Below, piece by piece: positions 9,770 through 19,204 of a stretch of DNA of 64,000 bases (position 1 is its first letter; every line of letters starts with the position of its first letter). The DNA comes from Acidovorax sp. NCPPB 4044 (GTDB lineage: Bacteria > Pseudomonadota > Gammaproteobacteria > Burkholderiales > Burkholderiaceae_C). The position numbers and the translations under genes were made by a program. Where the stretch lies: contig NZ_JAMCOS010000001.1 of NCBI RefSeq assembly GCF_028069655.1, positions 774,001 through 838,000 on the forward strand, read 5' to 3'. The notes under the pieces are model-generated. The model had not been told where the DNA came from, made no database searches, and was given only the letters and a program-made list of their open reading frames with translations.

Positions 9770-10693
9770 TCAGCGCATCGTGCGGCGCAGCCACTGCAGC
9801 AACTGGCGGGTGACGAACTCCGGGTTGTCCAGGTTGGAGATGTGGCCCGCGCCCGGCACCAGCACCGCGTCGCAGCCGATCACTTCGGCCATGTGCTCCA
9901 TCTCGCGCGGCGGGCGCGGGATGTCTTCGTCGCCGCACATCAGCAGCGTGGACTCGGGGTCGAGCCCCGCCAGCGATTCGAGCGCATCGGCACGGCCGAA
10001 GATGATGCGCCCGAGCGGCACCACCGAGGTGCGCAGCCGGTCGGCCGGCATCGCCGCCAGGCTGTGCGCGAAGGCGGCCGGGCGCGGCGCGGCAGGGTCG
10101 GTGCCGGGCCGGAAGAAGATCGGGACGATGGCGTCCACCAGCGCCGGCGTGATCTGCCCCGCGGCTTCGATCGCGTCAAGCATGCCGAAATAGCGCAGCC
10201 GCGTGGCGTCCGGCTCGGCCCCGAGGTAGGTGTCCATCATCACGAGGCTGCGCATCCGCTCGGGCGCCAGCAGGGCCAGCTCCGCGCCCCACATGCCGCC
10301 GACCGACAGGCCCACCACCGCGCATTCCTCGATGTCCAGCGCGTCCAGCAGCGTGAGCATCTGCGCGGCCAGGCCCTTCAGGTCCCGCGTGTCCTGGGGC
10401 AGGGCGCCCGAGGAGCCGTGGCCCCAGAGGTCGGGGGCGATCACCCGGTAGTGGCGCGACAGCGCCTGGATCTGCGGCTCCCACATCGACGAATCCCACA
10501 GGTAGCTGTGGCCCAGCAGCACGACGGGGCCCCTGCCGCGGTCCTGGTAGTGCAGATGGCAGCCCTCGGGCGTGGTGAACCGGACGGTCTGCGAGGCGGC
10601 GAAGGCGCTGAAATCGTTGCCGGGGATCGCGTGGCCCGAGGCCATGGCCGAAGGCAGGGCCAGCAGGCGCAGCGCCGCGCGGCGGCGGTCCAT
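9770..10693 (-). CDS. Alpha/beta-fold hydrolase, probably exported
   Basis: A 307-residue alpha/beta hydrolase. The N-terminus (MDRRRAALRLLALPSAMASG) resembles a twin-arginine or Sec export signal. The fold shows the oxyanion loop (VVLLGHSYLWDSSMW), the APDLWGHGSSG segment, the nucleophile GLSVGG, an acid in LLMCGDEDIP and the histidine in GAGHISNLDNP. The arrangement is close to the 3-oxoadipate enol-lactonase / MhpC-like esterase group, but the substrate cannot be assigned. The ATG at 10691-10693 is preferred over a start 54 bases upstream because it begins with the basic signal-like segment. It is convergent with the DedA gene. Confidence 0.82.
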   Translation of the reverse strand: MDRRRAALRLLALPSAMASGHAIPGNDFSAFAASQTVRFTTPEGCHLHYQDRGRGPVVLLGHSYLWDSSMWEPQIQALSRHYRVIAPDLWGHGSSGALPQDTRDLKGLAAQMLTLLDALDIEECAVVGLSVGGMWGAELALLAPERMRSLVMMDTYLGAEPDATRLRYFGMLDAIEAAGQITPALVDAIVPIFFRPGTDPAAPRPAAFAHSLAAMPADRLRTSVVPLGRIIFGRADALESLAGLDPESTLLMCGDEDIPRPPREMEHMAEVIGCDAVLVPGAGHISNLDNPEFVTRQLLQWLRRTMR

Positions 10694-10902
10694 TTTGGGA
10701 GGATGGGGCGGATTCCCGATTCGCAGGACCCGTGGGCATGAGGGCATGGGCGCGCTTCCACTGAAAAAAGAGAAGGCGGATGCTAGCGGCTGCTAGGCAG
10801 CGGGCGTGCCCTGGAAGCATGCGCAGGACATGCATTAATGTATAAATAAAATTTTGGTTAATGGTGGGTGAAGCCTGCCAATCAAAGGGGTATGAAAACA
10901 AA

Positions 10903-10933
10903 CAGCCCGCACTGCGCGGGGCCGTGCGGGCTG
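10903..10933 (-). terminator. Rho-independent terminator of the OsmB-like lipoprotein gene
   Basis: A perfect 10-bp stem, CAGCCCGCAC / GTGCGGGCTG, has an 11-base loop. On the minus strand it is followed by TTTGTTTTC. It lies 52 bases after the stop of the minus-strand gene at 10985-11212. The reverse strand lacks the T tract, so it is directional. Confidence 0.85.
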
Positions 10934-10984
10934 TCTGGAAGAGAGTGGGTGCCTGCCGGGAGAACGCGCCTCCCGGAGCGTCGG

Positions 10985-11212
10985 TCAGCGGCGGCGCTGG
11001 TCGCGGTCTTCACCCAGTTCGTGGCCGATCAGGGCGCCGGCTGCGGCCCCGCCCACGGTGGCTGCGGTACCGCCGACGGCGCTACCCAGCACGCCACCGG
11101 CCACGGCACCGACGCCGGTGCCGAGCTGTGCATTGGTGGGATTGGAAGAGCAGCCAGCCAGGCCCAGGGCGGCGACACAGGCGGCGGCGGTGAGGAAGTG
11201 GCGGTAGTTCAT
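10985..11212 (-). CDS. Small glycine-zipper lipoprotein (OsmB-like)
   Basis: A 75-residue lipoprotein. The signal ends in the lipobox LGLAGCSS, with Cys21. The mature part is a glycine zipper: GTGVGAVAGGVLGSAVGG, then GGAAAGALIGHELG, ending in a charged tail rich in Asp and Arg. Glycine-zipper outer-membrane lipoproteins such as OsmB are typically induced by osmotic or envelope stress. The ATG at 11210-11212 follows an AAGGAG at ideal spacing, and a strong terminator follows the gene, so it is a single-gene transcription unit. Stress regulation is inferred from family behaviour only. Confidence 0.85.
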   Translation of the reverse strand: MNYRHFLTAAACVAALGLAGCSSNPTNAQLGTGVGAVAGGVLGSAVGGTAATVGGAAAGALIGHELGEDRDQRRR

Positions 11213-11405
11213 GGTGTGCTCCTTGTGTAGAAGTGGAGGCTGGGGGTGGCCCCGTCGCCCATGTCCGCACTATCTCCCCGGCCGGGCCCCGCGTGTGTAA
11301 GCAGGTCAAGCCGCCGGTTGTAGGACGTTACTGTCCCGCTGCGCGCGCCGCATTCCGTTGCACGCGCCCGGCCGGGCCGGCCCTGCGCGGGCGCCGTGCA
11401 GGGAG

Positions 11406-11738
11406 CTATCCGGGCGCGAGGCAGAGCGTGAGCAGCAGCGAGGCGTCGCTCAGCGCCCGCAGCGAGTGCGGCGCGCGCGCCTCCAGATGGATGAAGTCGC
11501 CCGCGCGCAGCAGGCTGGCGCCCGAGGCGGCGTGGAACTCCACCTCGCCTTCGAGGCACTGGATGGTGACTTCGCCGGGCGTGTCGTGCTGGCGCAGTTC
11601 CTTGCCCGCGGGCAGCACCGCGCGGATGACCTCCAGTTGCGCGGCCTTGATGATGGCCGAAGTCGCCGTGCGGGCGAGGTCGGGCCCCAGGGGGCGGATG
11701 CTGACGATTTCGGCGGAACGGGCGTGCTGCAAAGCCAT
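11406..11738 (-). CDS. Cupin-domain protein
   Basis: A 110-residue single-domain cupin. The barrel motifs are degenerate but present: GKELRQHDTPGEVTIQCLEGEVEF (first motif with H and E ligands), AGDFIHLEARAPHSLRAL (second motif with PH). Such small cupins act as metal-dependent enzymes or ligand-binding sensors; no substrate can be assigned. The ATG at 11736-11738 follows GGAGG closely, which fixes the start. It lies downstream of amiC (172-base gap) on the same strand. The gap on its other side (11213-11405) shows no gene. Confidence 0.8.
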   Translation of the reverse strand: MALQHARSAEIVSIRPLGPDLARTATSAIIKAAQLEVIRAVLPAGKELRQHDTPGEVTIQCLEGEVEFHAASGASLLRAGDFIHLEARAPHSLRALSDASLLLTLCLAPG

Positions 11739-11910
11739 GGGGCCTCCTGCTGCCCCGTGGGCGGGGCGTTGTCGTGGGGATTGGAGCCACTGTGGCGCAA
11801 GGCCACGCGCGTGGCAACCCAGGAGACCCGCAGCGGGCGGCAACGGCCCGGCAGCCGTGGTCGGTACGGAGGCAGCAGCGGCCGGAGCGCGTGCGGCTGC
11901 GGCCTGCGAC

Positions 11911-13467
11911 TCACACCGAACGGCTGCGCGCCAGCGGCGGGTTCTTGGCGAAGTACCGCGTGATGCCGCGCATGAGCGCGTCGGCCAGCTGCTGCTGGTA
12001 GGCCGCGGTGCGCAGCTTGGCTTCTTCCTCGGGGTTGCTGATGAAGGCCGTTTCCACCAGCACGCTGGGGATGTCCGGGGCCTTCAGGACCGCGAAGCCC
12101 GCCTGCTCCACGCGCGGCTTGTGGAGCTTCGCCATGTTGCCGATCTCGCCCAGCAGCACGCTGCCGAGCTTCAGGCTGTCGTTGATCTGCGCGGTGGTGC
12201 TCATGTCGAGCAAGGCGCTTTGCACGTGGCGGTCCTGGGACCTCACGTTGAGCCCGCCCACCAGATCGGACTGGTTTTCCTTGTTGGCCAGCCAGCGCGC
12301 CGCGGTGCTGGATGCGCCGCTCTGGCTCAGTGCGAACACGCTGGCGCCGCGCGCGGCCGGCGTGGTGAACGCATCGGCATGGATGCTCACGAACAGGTCG
12401 GCCTGCACGCGGCGTGCCTTCTCCACGCGCACGCCCAGCGGCACGAAGAAATCGGCATCCCGCGTGAGGAAGGCCCGCATCGGGTTGCCGCCGATGGTGG
12501 TGGCGTTGATGCGGTCGCGCAGCAGGAAGGCGACCTTCAGCACCACGTCCTTCTCTCGCGTGCCGCCGGGCCCGGTGGCGCCGGGGTCTTCGCCGCCGTG
12601 CCCGGGGTCGAGCGCCACGATGATCAGGCGGTCGGTGGCGCGGGCGATCGCCGGCGCGGCGGGCGCTCCGGCCGAGCCCGAATGGGGCGGAGAAGGCGCT
12701 GCCGCCACGGCGGGCGGCGCCGCCGCCGGCGCGCCCGAGGGCGTGGCCACGGGCGCGGTGGCGCCCGGGACGGGGGTGGGCAACCCGCCAGCAGGGGCGG
12801 GGGCCGCTGCCGTGCCGGGGCGCTGGCTGTGCTGCGCGATCAGGTCGCCCAGCGGGTCGCCCGCCGAGCCGGGCCGCGCAGCGGCGATGTTGGGCAGGGG
12901 GGCCGGCGGGGGCGGCGGCAGGCCCACGGTGGCGGCGCCCGGCGCGGCATCGCGCAGGCGCTCGGCGATCAGGGTTTCCAGCGGGTCCTCGGGGTCGGCC
13001 GGGTAGAGGTCGAACACCAGACGGTGCCGGTAGGCCGCGATGGGCGGCAGGGTGAAGACCTGCGGCAGGGCCGCACGCTTCAGGTCCACCACCAGCCGCA
13101 CCACGCCCGGCGCGTTCTGGCCGACGCGGATGCCCGCGATGTTGGGGTCGTCGGGCTTGACCTTGGCGACCAGCTCGCGCAGTTCGGGGTTCAGGTCGAT
13201 GCCTTCGATGTCCACGGCCAGGCGTGGGGGCGTGGCCACGAAGAACTGCTTGGCGGTGAGCTGCCGGTCGGACTCGATGGTGACCCGCGAATAGTCCTGC
13301 GCGGGCCAGACGCGCACGGCGAGGATGCCTGCGCCGCGGGCGATCTGCTGCGTGCCGAGCAGGAGCACCAGGGTGCCCGCGCGCAGCAGTTCGCGCCGCG
13401 AGGGCCCGGGCAGGCCCGGGCGGGGCGCCTCGGGCGGGGGAGGGGTGGAAGTGGCGTCGTCGCTCAT
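11911..13467 (-). CDS. amiC: N-acetylmuramoyl-L-alanine amidase with AMIN domain
   Basis: A 518-residue periplasmic amidase that cleaves the peptide stem from MurNAc during septal peptidoglycan splitting. The N-terminus has a twin-arginine signal (SRRELLRAG, then a hydrophobic segment ending in ARGAG). Residues ~45-160 form the AMIN domain, which targets the septum. A long Ala/Pro-rich linker (~185-280) follows, and then an Amidase_3 catalytic domain: VALDPGHGGEDPGA, TREKD, LFVSIHADAF and SVLVETAFISNPEEE, with the zinc ligands and catalytic glutamate visible. Its ATG overlaps the tsaE stop (ATGA), so the two genes are translationally coupled, as in the enterobacterial tsaE-amiB pair. Confidence 0.93.
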   Translation of the reverse strand: MSDDATSTPPPPEAPRPGLPGPSRRELLRAGTLVLLLGTQQIARGAGILAVRVWPAQDYSRVTIESDRQLTAKQFFVATPPRLAVDIEGIDLNPELRELVAKVKPDDPNIAGIRVGQNAPGVVRLVVDLKRAALPQVFTLPPIAAYRHRLVFDLYPADPEDPLETLIAERLRDAAPGAATVGLPPPPPAPLPNIAAARPGSAGDPLGDLIAQHSQRPGTAAAPAPAGGLPTPVPGATAPVATPSGAPAAAPPAVAAAPSPPHSGSAGAPAAPAIARATDRLIIVALDPGHGGEDPGATGPGGTREKDVVLKVAFLLRDRINATTIGGNPMRAFLTRDADFFVPLGVRVEKARRVQADLFVSIHADAFTTPAARGASVFALSQSGASSTAARWLANKENQSDLVGGLNVRSQDRHVQSALLDMSTTAQINDSLKLGSVLLGEIGNMAKLHKPRVEQAGFAVLKAPDIPSVLVETAFISNPEEEAKLRTAAYQQQLADALMRGITRYFAKNPPLARSRSV

Positions 13468-13991
13468 GCTGTCGTGAGTCCTTGCACCAGGGTGCGGCCG
13501 AGGGGCGTGCCGGCGCGCAGGAGCACCTGCCGCGCCGCGTCCCCGCCATCGTACGCACCGCTGGCGTCGCCCGAGGCTTCAATGTGTATAGCAAGATCGG
13601 CAGGGGGGATCAGCCCCGCCGCCTTTTCGGGCCACTCGGCGATCTTCAGGCCCGGGCCCGCGAAGATGTCGCGGAAACCCGCGTCCTCCCACTCGCGCGG
13701 ATCGCTGAAGCGGTAGAAGTCGAAGTGCCATGCCGCCCGGCCCGCCGCCTCGTGCGGCTCGACCACGGCGTAGGTGGGGCTCTTGATGCGGCCCTGCACG
13801 CCCAGTGCGCGCAGCAGGTGCCGCACGAACGTGGTCTTGCCCGCGCCCAGGTCGCCGTGCAGGGTGATGAAGGCATCCGCGAGCGCGGGCTGGCCGGCGA
13901 GCTGCCGGGCGAAGGCGGCGGTGTCGTCCTCGCTCCGCCAGACCAGGGCCAGGCCGTCGGGCGGGGGCGGGCTTTCTACAATCCCGGGGTG

Positions 13992-14009
<18 letters not shown>
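13464..14009 (-). CDS. tsaE: tRNA threonylcarbamoyladenosine biosynthesis ATPase TsaE
   Basis: TsaE is the ATPase partner of TsaB/TsaD in t6A37 formation. The protein shows the Walker A motif LHGDLGAGKTTFVRHLLRAL, then SPTYAVVEPHE, WHFDFYRFSDPREWEDAGF and IAEWPEKA, all standard TsaE elements. No ATG is present in a sensible place. A TTG at 14007-14009 has GAGGA five bases upstream and gives 181 residues, so I take it as the start; shorter starts near 13957 remain possible. With this start the first 18 bases overlap the queG start on the opposite strand. A degenerate AT-rich patch near 13573-13590 encodes DLAIHIEA, possibly a decayed repeat. Confidence 0.85.
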
Positions 14010-15134
<1,125 letters not shown>

Positions 15135-15172
15135 TTTGCTATTAAAAATGTAGCAACCGGTGTGCCTGGACT

Positions 15173-16081
15173 TCAGGGCCGCAGCACGCCGAGCGCGAAG
15201 GGCAGGCTCAGCACGCCCAGCACGGTGGAGAGCGTGACCAGCCCCGCGACATAGGGACCGTTGTAGCCCATGCGCGCAGCCAGCACGTAGCAGGTGGACG
15301 CCGTGGGCAGCGCCGAGAACGCCATCAGCACCGTGGTCTGCACGGCGTCGAGCCCGAACCAGCGCGCCATCAGGAAGGCCACCAGCGGCTGCACCAGATG
15401 GCGGATCGCCAGCACCGAGGCCGACAGCAGCTTGCTGCGCGTGAGCAGCCCCAGCTGCATGCCCGCGCCCGCCGACATGAGCCCCAGCGCGATCGACGCG
15501 GCGCCGACCCGGTTCACCGAAGGCTCCATCCAGGCGGGGATGCGAAAGCCGAGCAGGTTGGCGACCAGGCCCGTGGCCGTGGCGATGATCAGCGGGTTGC
15601 GCGCCAGCTCCTTCAGGAAGCCGTGGCGGCCCGCGCGCGCCATCGGCCACACGGCCGCGATGTTGAAGAGCGGCACGCACACGCCGATCAGCACCGCGAT
15701 CAGCAGCAGGCCCTGCGCGCCCGCCAGCCGCTCGGCCAGCGCCAGCCCGATGAACGAATTGAAGCGGAACGCCACCTGCGCGCTGGCCGCGTGGTCACGC
15801 TCGTCGAGCCGCCCCGACAGGCCCGGCATGCGGGGCAGCAGGTAGGCCAGTGCGATGCCGGACAGGCCCGTGAGCACGCCCGCCGCGATCAGCCCCGAGG
15901 CCTCGCCCACCTGGATGGGGCTCTTCACGATGGACTGGAACAGCAGCACCGGGAACAGCAGGTAGTACACGAGGCTTTCGACCGGCTGCCAGACCGACCG
16001 GTTGAGCGGGGTGTATCGGCACACCAGGTAGCCGAAGAGGATGAGCGAGAAATCGGGAAAGAGCAGCTGGGCGTAGTTCAC
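15173..16081 (-). CDS. AEC-family (auxin efflux carrier-like) transporter
   Basis: A 302-residue polytopic membrane protein with eight to ten hydrophobic segments. It belongs to the AEC/bile-acid-sodium-symporter fold group, which in bacteria exports or imports malonate, malate and similar acids. Typical landmarks are FGYLVCRYTPLN in the first segment, YYLLFPVLLFQSI, NPLIIATATGLVANLLG in the middle, and ALPTASTCYVLAARMG near the end. The start is a GTG at 16079-16081. It lies downstream of the LysR gene on the same strand, so that regulator may control it. Substrate unknown. Confidence 0.85.
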   Translation of the reverse strand: MNYAQLLFPDFSLILFGYLVCRYTPLNRSVWQPVESLVYYLLFPVLLFQSIVKSPIQVGEASGLIAAGVLTGLSGIALAYLLPRMPGLSGRLDERDHAASAQVAFRFNSFIGLALAERLAGAQGLLLIAVLIGVCVPLFNIAAVWPMARAGRHGFLKELARNPLIIATATGLVANLLGFRIPAWMEPSVNRVGAASIALGLMSAGAGMQLGLLTRSKLLSASVLAIRHLVQPLVAFLMARWFGLDAVQTTVLMAFSALPTASTCYVLAARMGYNGPYVAGLVTLSTVLGVLSLPFALGVLRP

Positions 16082-16171
16082 GCACGCAGGATACCCGGCG
16101 CCCCGTGCGGGCAGGCGCCGCCGTCCGGAATCCGCCGTGCGCGGGCCTGGCCTGCGGGCCGGGTCCGCCGG

Positions 16172-17083
16172 TCAGTCCTTGGCCTTGAGGACCTTGGCGC
16201 CGTCGACGATGGCCTCCAGCACCTTCTTCAGCCCGCGGTTCACGGGCTTGTCCTGGCGCAGGATGATGGCCAGCGTGCGCTTGAGGCGCGGGCGCAGGGG
16301 CCGCATGTCCAGGTCCTTGTGCTTGCCCGCTCCGGTCACGGCCATGCGGGGCAGCACCGCGCAGCCCAGGCCCGCGGCCACCATCGCCTTGATGGCCTCG
16401 ACGCTGTCGAACTCCATCGCGGGGGTGCCCAGCGGGCCGCCGCCCTGGCGCAGCCACTCGTCCACCAGCGTGCGCGTGGTGGTGCCGGTGCCCAGTTTCA
16501 CCAGCGGCTGTTCGCTCAGCATCTCGGCGGTCACCGTCGCGGGCCAGTCGCAGGTGCCCTTGCGGCAGATGGCGACGAAGTCGTCCTCCAGCACCGGCGT
16601 CGCAGCCAGCGCGCGGGACGTGACCGGCAGCGTGACGAGGGCCACGTCGACGATGTTGCCCTCGATCTGCCGCACGTAGTCTTCCGTGTTGCCCGTGCTC
16701 ACCACGATCTGCAGCGAGGGATAGCGCTTGCGCAGGTCGCGCAGCACCGCGGGCAGGAAGTACAGGCAGGGCGTGAGCCCCGTGCCGAGGCGCACCGTGC
16801 CCGACACGCCCGCCGCGTGGAACGTCGCGGCGCTCACCGCGTTGGCCACGGCCGTCGCCACGTGCGGCACCTGCGCCAGCAGATCGGCCCCCGCAGGCGT
16901 GGCGCTCACGCGCCGGCCCACCCGTTCCACCAGCCGCACGGACAGCGAGCGTTCCAGTTTCTTGACTTGCACACTGACAGCCGGTTGCGTCAACCCCAAC
17001 CGCTCCGCCGCCGCTGAAAAACTCCCCAGCTCGAGCACCAGGGAGAAGGTGCGGAGCTGCTCTAGATCGATGGTTGTATCCAA
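16172..17083 (-). CDS. LysR-family transcriptional regulator
   Basis: A 303-residue LysR regulator. The N-terminal winged helix is standard (LEQLRTFSLVLELGSFSAAAERL, then LTQPAVSVQVKKLERSL, then VERVGRRVSATPAG), and it is followed by a type-2 periplasmic-binding-like effector domain from ~residue 95. The only available start near the helix is a TTG at 17081-17083 without a clear ribosome binding site. The gene diverges from the carbamoyltransferase operon and has an AEC transporter behind it. By the usual LysR logic it controls the divergent operon, its own expression and perhaps the transporter. The effector is unknown. Confidence 0.9.
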   Translation of the reverse strand: MDTTIDLEQLRTFSLVLELGSFSAAAERLGLTQPAVSVQVKKLERSLSVRLVERVGRRVSATPAGADLLAQVPHVATAVANAVSAATFHAAGVSGTVRLGTGLTPCLYFLPAVLRDLRKRYPSLQIVVSTGNTEDYVRQIEGNIVDVALVTLPVTSRALAATPVLEDDFVAICRKGTCDWPATVTAEMLSEQPLVKLGTGTTTRTLVDEWLRQGGGPLGTPAMEFDSVEAIKAMVAAGLGCAVLPRMAVTGAGKHKDLDMRPLRPRLKRTLAIILRQDKPVNRGLKKVLEAIVDGAKVLKAKD

Positions 17084-17102
17084 GATATTTTTTATGGTTC
17101 GT

Positions 17103-17126
17103 ATAAGAAATAAAACCTTCTCTTAT
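17103..17126. promoter_or_regulatory. Candidate LysR operator
   Basis: The gap between the LysR and carbamoyltransferase genes contains ATAAGA-12 bases-TCTTAT, a perfect 6-bp inverted repeat in an AT-rich island (17084-17130). It is 20 bases from the regulator start and lies upstream of the divergent operon. That is the position expected for a LysR regulatory binding site. Confidence 0.4.
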
Positions 17127-17189
17127 GGAAGAGCCGGCGGGAAGATTGAAGCAGAAAGTCAGTCCGTCCGCACAACTAGTTTGTTTCCA

Positions 17190-18257
17190 GTGTTGCAGTG
17201 CCATCGATCCTCGCCCGTTGACGGGATTCCGCGAACCCCGTCCTTCCGCACGGCCACCCAGAACCTGCTGTCCATCGACGGCTGGCCCCGCACCGACATC
17301 GAGAGCCTGCTCGGCATGGCCGAGGACATCCGCCGGTATCCCGGCGAGTTCGCCTACAGCCTGGCCGGAACGCTGGTGTGCACCGTATTCTTCGAGCCCA
17401 GCACCCGCACCCGCCTCAGCTTCGAGGCGGCGGCGCACCGCCTCGGAGCCCGCGTGCTGAGCGTGGGCGACATCCAGACCACGCGCGTGGGCCTCGGCGA
17501 GAGCGTCACCGACACCCTGCGGATGGCCGGCTACTACGCGGACCTCGTGGTGGCCCGCCACGCCGAGGACGGCATGATGGAGCGCATGGCCGCCGTGGTG
17601 GACGTGCCGCTGATCAACGCGGGCGAGGGCCAGGGCAGCCACCCCACGCAGACGCTCATCGACCTGTTCACCATGCGCAAGCATTTCGGCAGCCTCGACG
17701 GCCTGCGCGTGGGCATCGCCGGAGGGGTGCGCTACTCGCGCGCCGCCAAGTCGCTGTTCGCGGGATTGCGCGCGTTCCGCGATGTCCGCCTCCATGTGGT
17801 GGATGCCGTGGGCGATGCCGACGGCGCCCCGGAACCGGTGCCTGCGCTCTCCGAACTGGCCGGCGCCGAAGTGCAGGAACATGCCTGCGTGGCCGACATG
17901 CTGGGGCAGGTGGACGTGCTGTACGTGGTGCGGGTCCAGCGCGAGCAATACCGCGAACCATCGATGTATGAACAGCAGCTGAGCCGCTGCCGCGTGACCC
18001 GCGACCTGCTGCGCGGCGGCCGGCGTGACATGGCGGTGCTGCACTGCCTGCCGCGCGGAGAAGAGCTGCCGGAGGAGGTGGACGAAACCCCCTTCAACCA
18101 CTACTTCCGCCAGGCGGCCAACGGGGTGGCCGTGCGCATGGCGGTCCTGCAGCGCTACCTGGGCCGCTCGCGGTTGTCCACGGCGGCCCTCATGGGGCAG
18201 AACCTGTGCGTGGACATCGCACCGACGCAGCCTGCCAAGCCGTCGCTCGCATGGTGA
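17190..18257 (+). CDS. Aspartate/ornithine carbamoyltransferase-family protein, substrate unknown
   Basis: A 355-residue member of the transcarbamoylase family. The carbamoyl-phosphate loop is intact (FFEPSTRTRLSFE, STRTR at 71-75), as are HPTQTLIDLFTM (151 on), the arginines in GVRYSRAAKSL and YVVRVQREQ, and the C-terminal NGVAVRMAVLQRYLG. Overall it aligns best with PyrB. However, the 80s loop reads TTRVGLGES, where aspartate transcarbamoylase has GKKGET, so the catalytic lysine contributed by the neighbouring subunit is absent. The second-substrate motif is HCLPRGEE, a mix of the ornithine-type HCLP and aspartate-type PLPR patterns. The start is uncertain: no ATG fits, and GTG 17190 lies ~25 residues before the conserved core. 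It overlaps the TSUP permease gene. Confidence 0.8.
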   Translation: MLQCHRSSPVDGIPRTPSFRTATQNLLSIDGWPRTDIESLLGMAEDIRRYPGEFAYSLAGTLVCTVFFEPSTRTRLSFEAAAHRLGARVLSVGDIQTTRVGLGESVTDTLRMAGYYADLVVARHAEDGMMERMAAVVDVPLINAGEGQGSHPTQTLIDLFTMRKHFGSLDGLRVGIAGGVRYSRAAKSLFAGLRAFRDVRLHVVDAVGDADGAPEPVPALSELAGAEVQEHACVADMLGQVDVLYVVRVQREQYREPSMYEQQLSRCRVTRDLLRGGRRDMAVLHCLPRGEELPEEVDETPFNHYFRQAANGVAVRMAVLQRYLGRSRLSTAALMGQNLCVDIAPTQPAKPSLAW

Positions 18258-19015
18258 TGCTCTGGAGTGCCGCGCTGGCGGGATTGGGGGGCATCGTCGG
18301 CATCGTCGCCGTCACGGTGGGGGGCGGGGTCACGCTCGGCGTGCCTTTGCTGCTGCTCATGGGGCAGCCGGCCGCCACGGCGATCGCGACCGTCAAGTTC
18401 GCGCTCATCGGCTCCTTCGTCACGGGCACGCTGGCCCATCGCCAGGGCCAGCGATCGCATGTCGAGGTGCCCTGGATCCTGTGGCCGCTGTGCGTGGTGG
18501 GCTCCGTCTCGGGATCGCTGATGGTCACCGGCATGGACGAGCGGTTCCTGAAGATCATGGTGGTGGCGCTGATGGCCGTGGTGCTGTGGATCACCTACCG
18601 CACCGACCTGTCCGCGGCGCCCGCCCTGCCGGCGCAGGCCCGGCCACGCATCTCCTGGACGGGCGTGGCCACGGTGTTCGCGCTGTGCGTCTATTCCGGC
18701 TTCTTCGGCGCCGGCTTCGGCACCTTTTTGATCTTTGCGCTGATGCATTTCTTCGGCCTCAATTTCGCGCAGAGCGCCTCGGTGATGACGCGCATCAACC
18801 TGCTGGTGGTGGGCGCTTCCGTCAGCACGTTCGCGAGCAGCGGGGTCATCGATTTCAAGCTGGGCATTCCGCTCATGCTGGGCTGTGCCGTGGGTGGCGT
18901 GATGGGCGCCTGGACGGCGAAGACCCTGCCGCCTCCACGCATGAAGGCGGTCTTCCTGGTGTTCACCGTCCTGTTGGGCACCAAGCTGTTGTGGGACGCC
19001 ATGGCCCTTGCATGA
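18251..19015 (+). CDS. TSUP (TauE/SafE) family permease
   Basis: A 254-residue inner-membrane protein with about eight hydrophobic segments. It has the TauE/SafE landmarks: an N-terminal GLGGIVGIVAVTVGGG, GQPAATAIATVKFALIGS, and the second-half repeat YSGFFGAGFGTFLIF, then MTRINLLVVGASVSTF. The family exports sulfite, sulfoacetate and other sulfonates, or organic acids. Its ATG (18251) overlaps the carbamoyltransferase stop (ATGGTGA), so the two are translationally coupled and probably act on the same metabolite. Alternative starts upstream read through the carbamoyltransferase and are unlikely. Confidence 0.87.
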   Translation: MVMLWSAALAGLGGIVGIVAVTVGGGVTLGVPLLLLMGQPAATAIATVKFALIGSFVTGTLAHRQGQRSHVEVPWILWPLCVVGSVSGSLMVTGMDERFLKIMVVALMAVVLWITYRTDLSAAPALPAQARPRISWTGVATVFALCVYSGFFGAGFGTFLIFALMHFFGLNFAQSASVMTRINLLVVGASVSTFASSGVIDFKLGIPLMLGCAVGGVMGAWTAKTLPPPRMKAVFLVFTVLLGTKLLWDAMALA

Positions 19016-19204
19016 GACCGGGCATATGTCCCGAGAACGCTACCGTCGAGTCGCAAGGGAGCGGACCATTTCCGGTCAAGGTGACGCAGCATGCAATGGG
19101 TGCGGGAAATCCCTCATCCAGGGAGGGGGCTGCATGGAACGATGTCGGCGCATCAACGCTTAGGATGCGCTGACGTTGTTTTCATGCAGTTACAAGGAGA
19201 ATTC

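Noticed and set aside
13565..13600. AT-rich patch in tsaE as another copy of the interspersed repeat
   Set aside because: Only TATAGCA and a loose GGCAGGGG match; too short to count as a copy.
11233..13716. 827-codon plus-strand frame over the cupin and amiC
   Set aside because: Antisense of amiC and its neighbours; Arg/Gly-rich low-complexity translation and no ribosome binding site.
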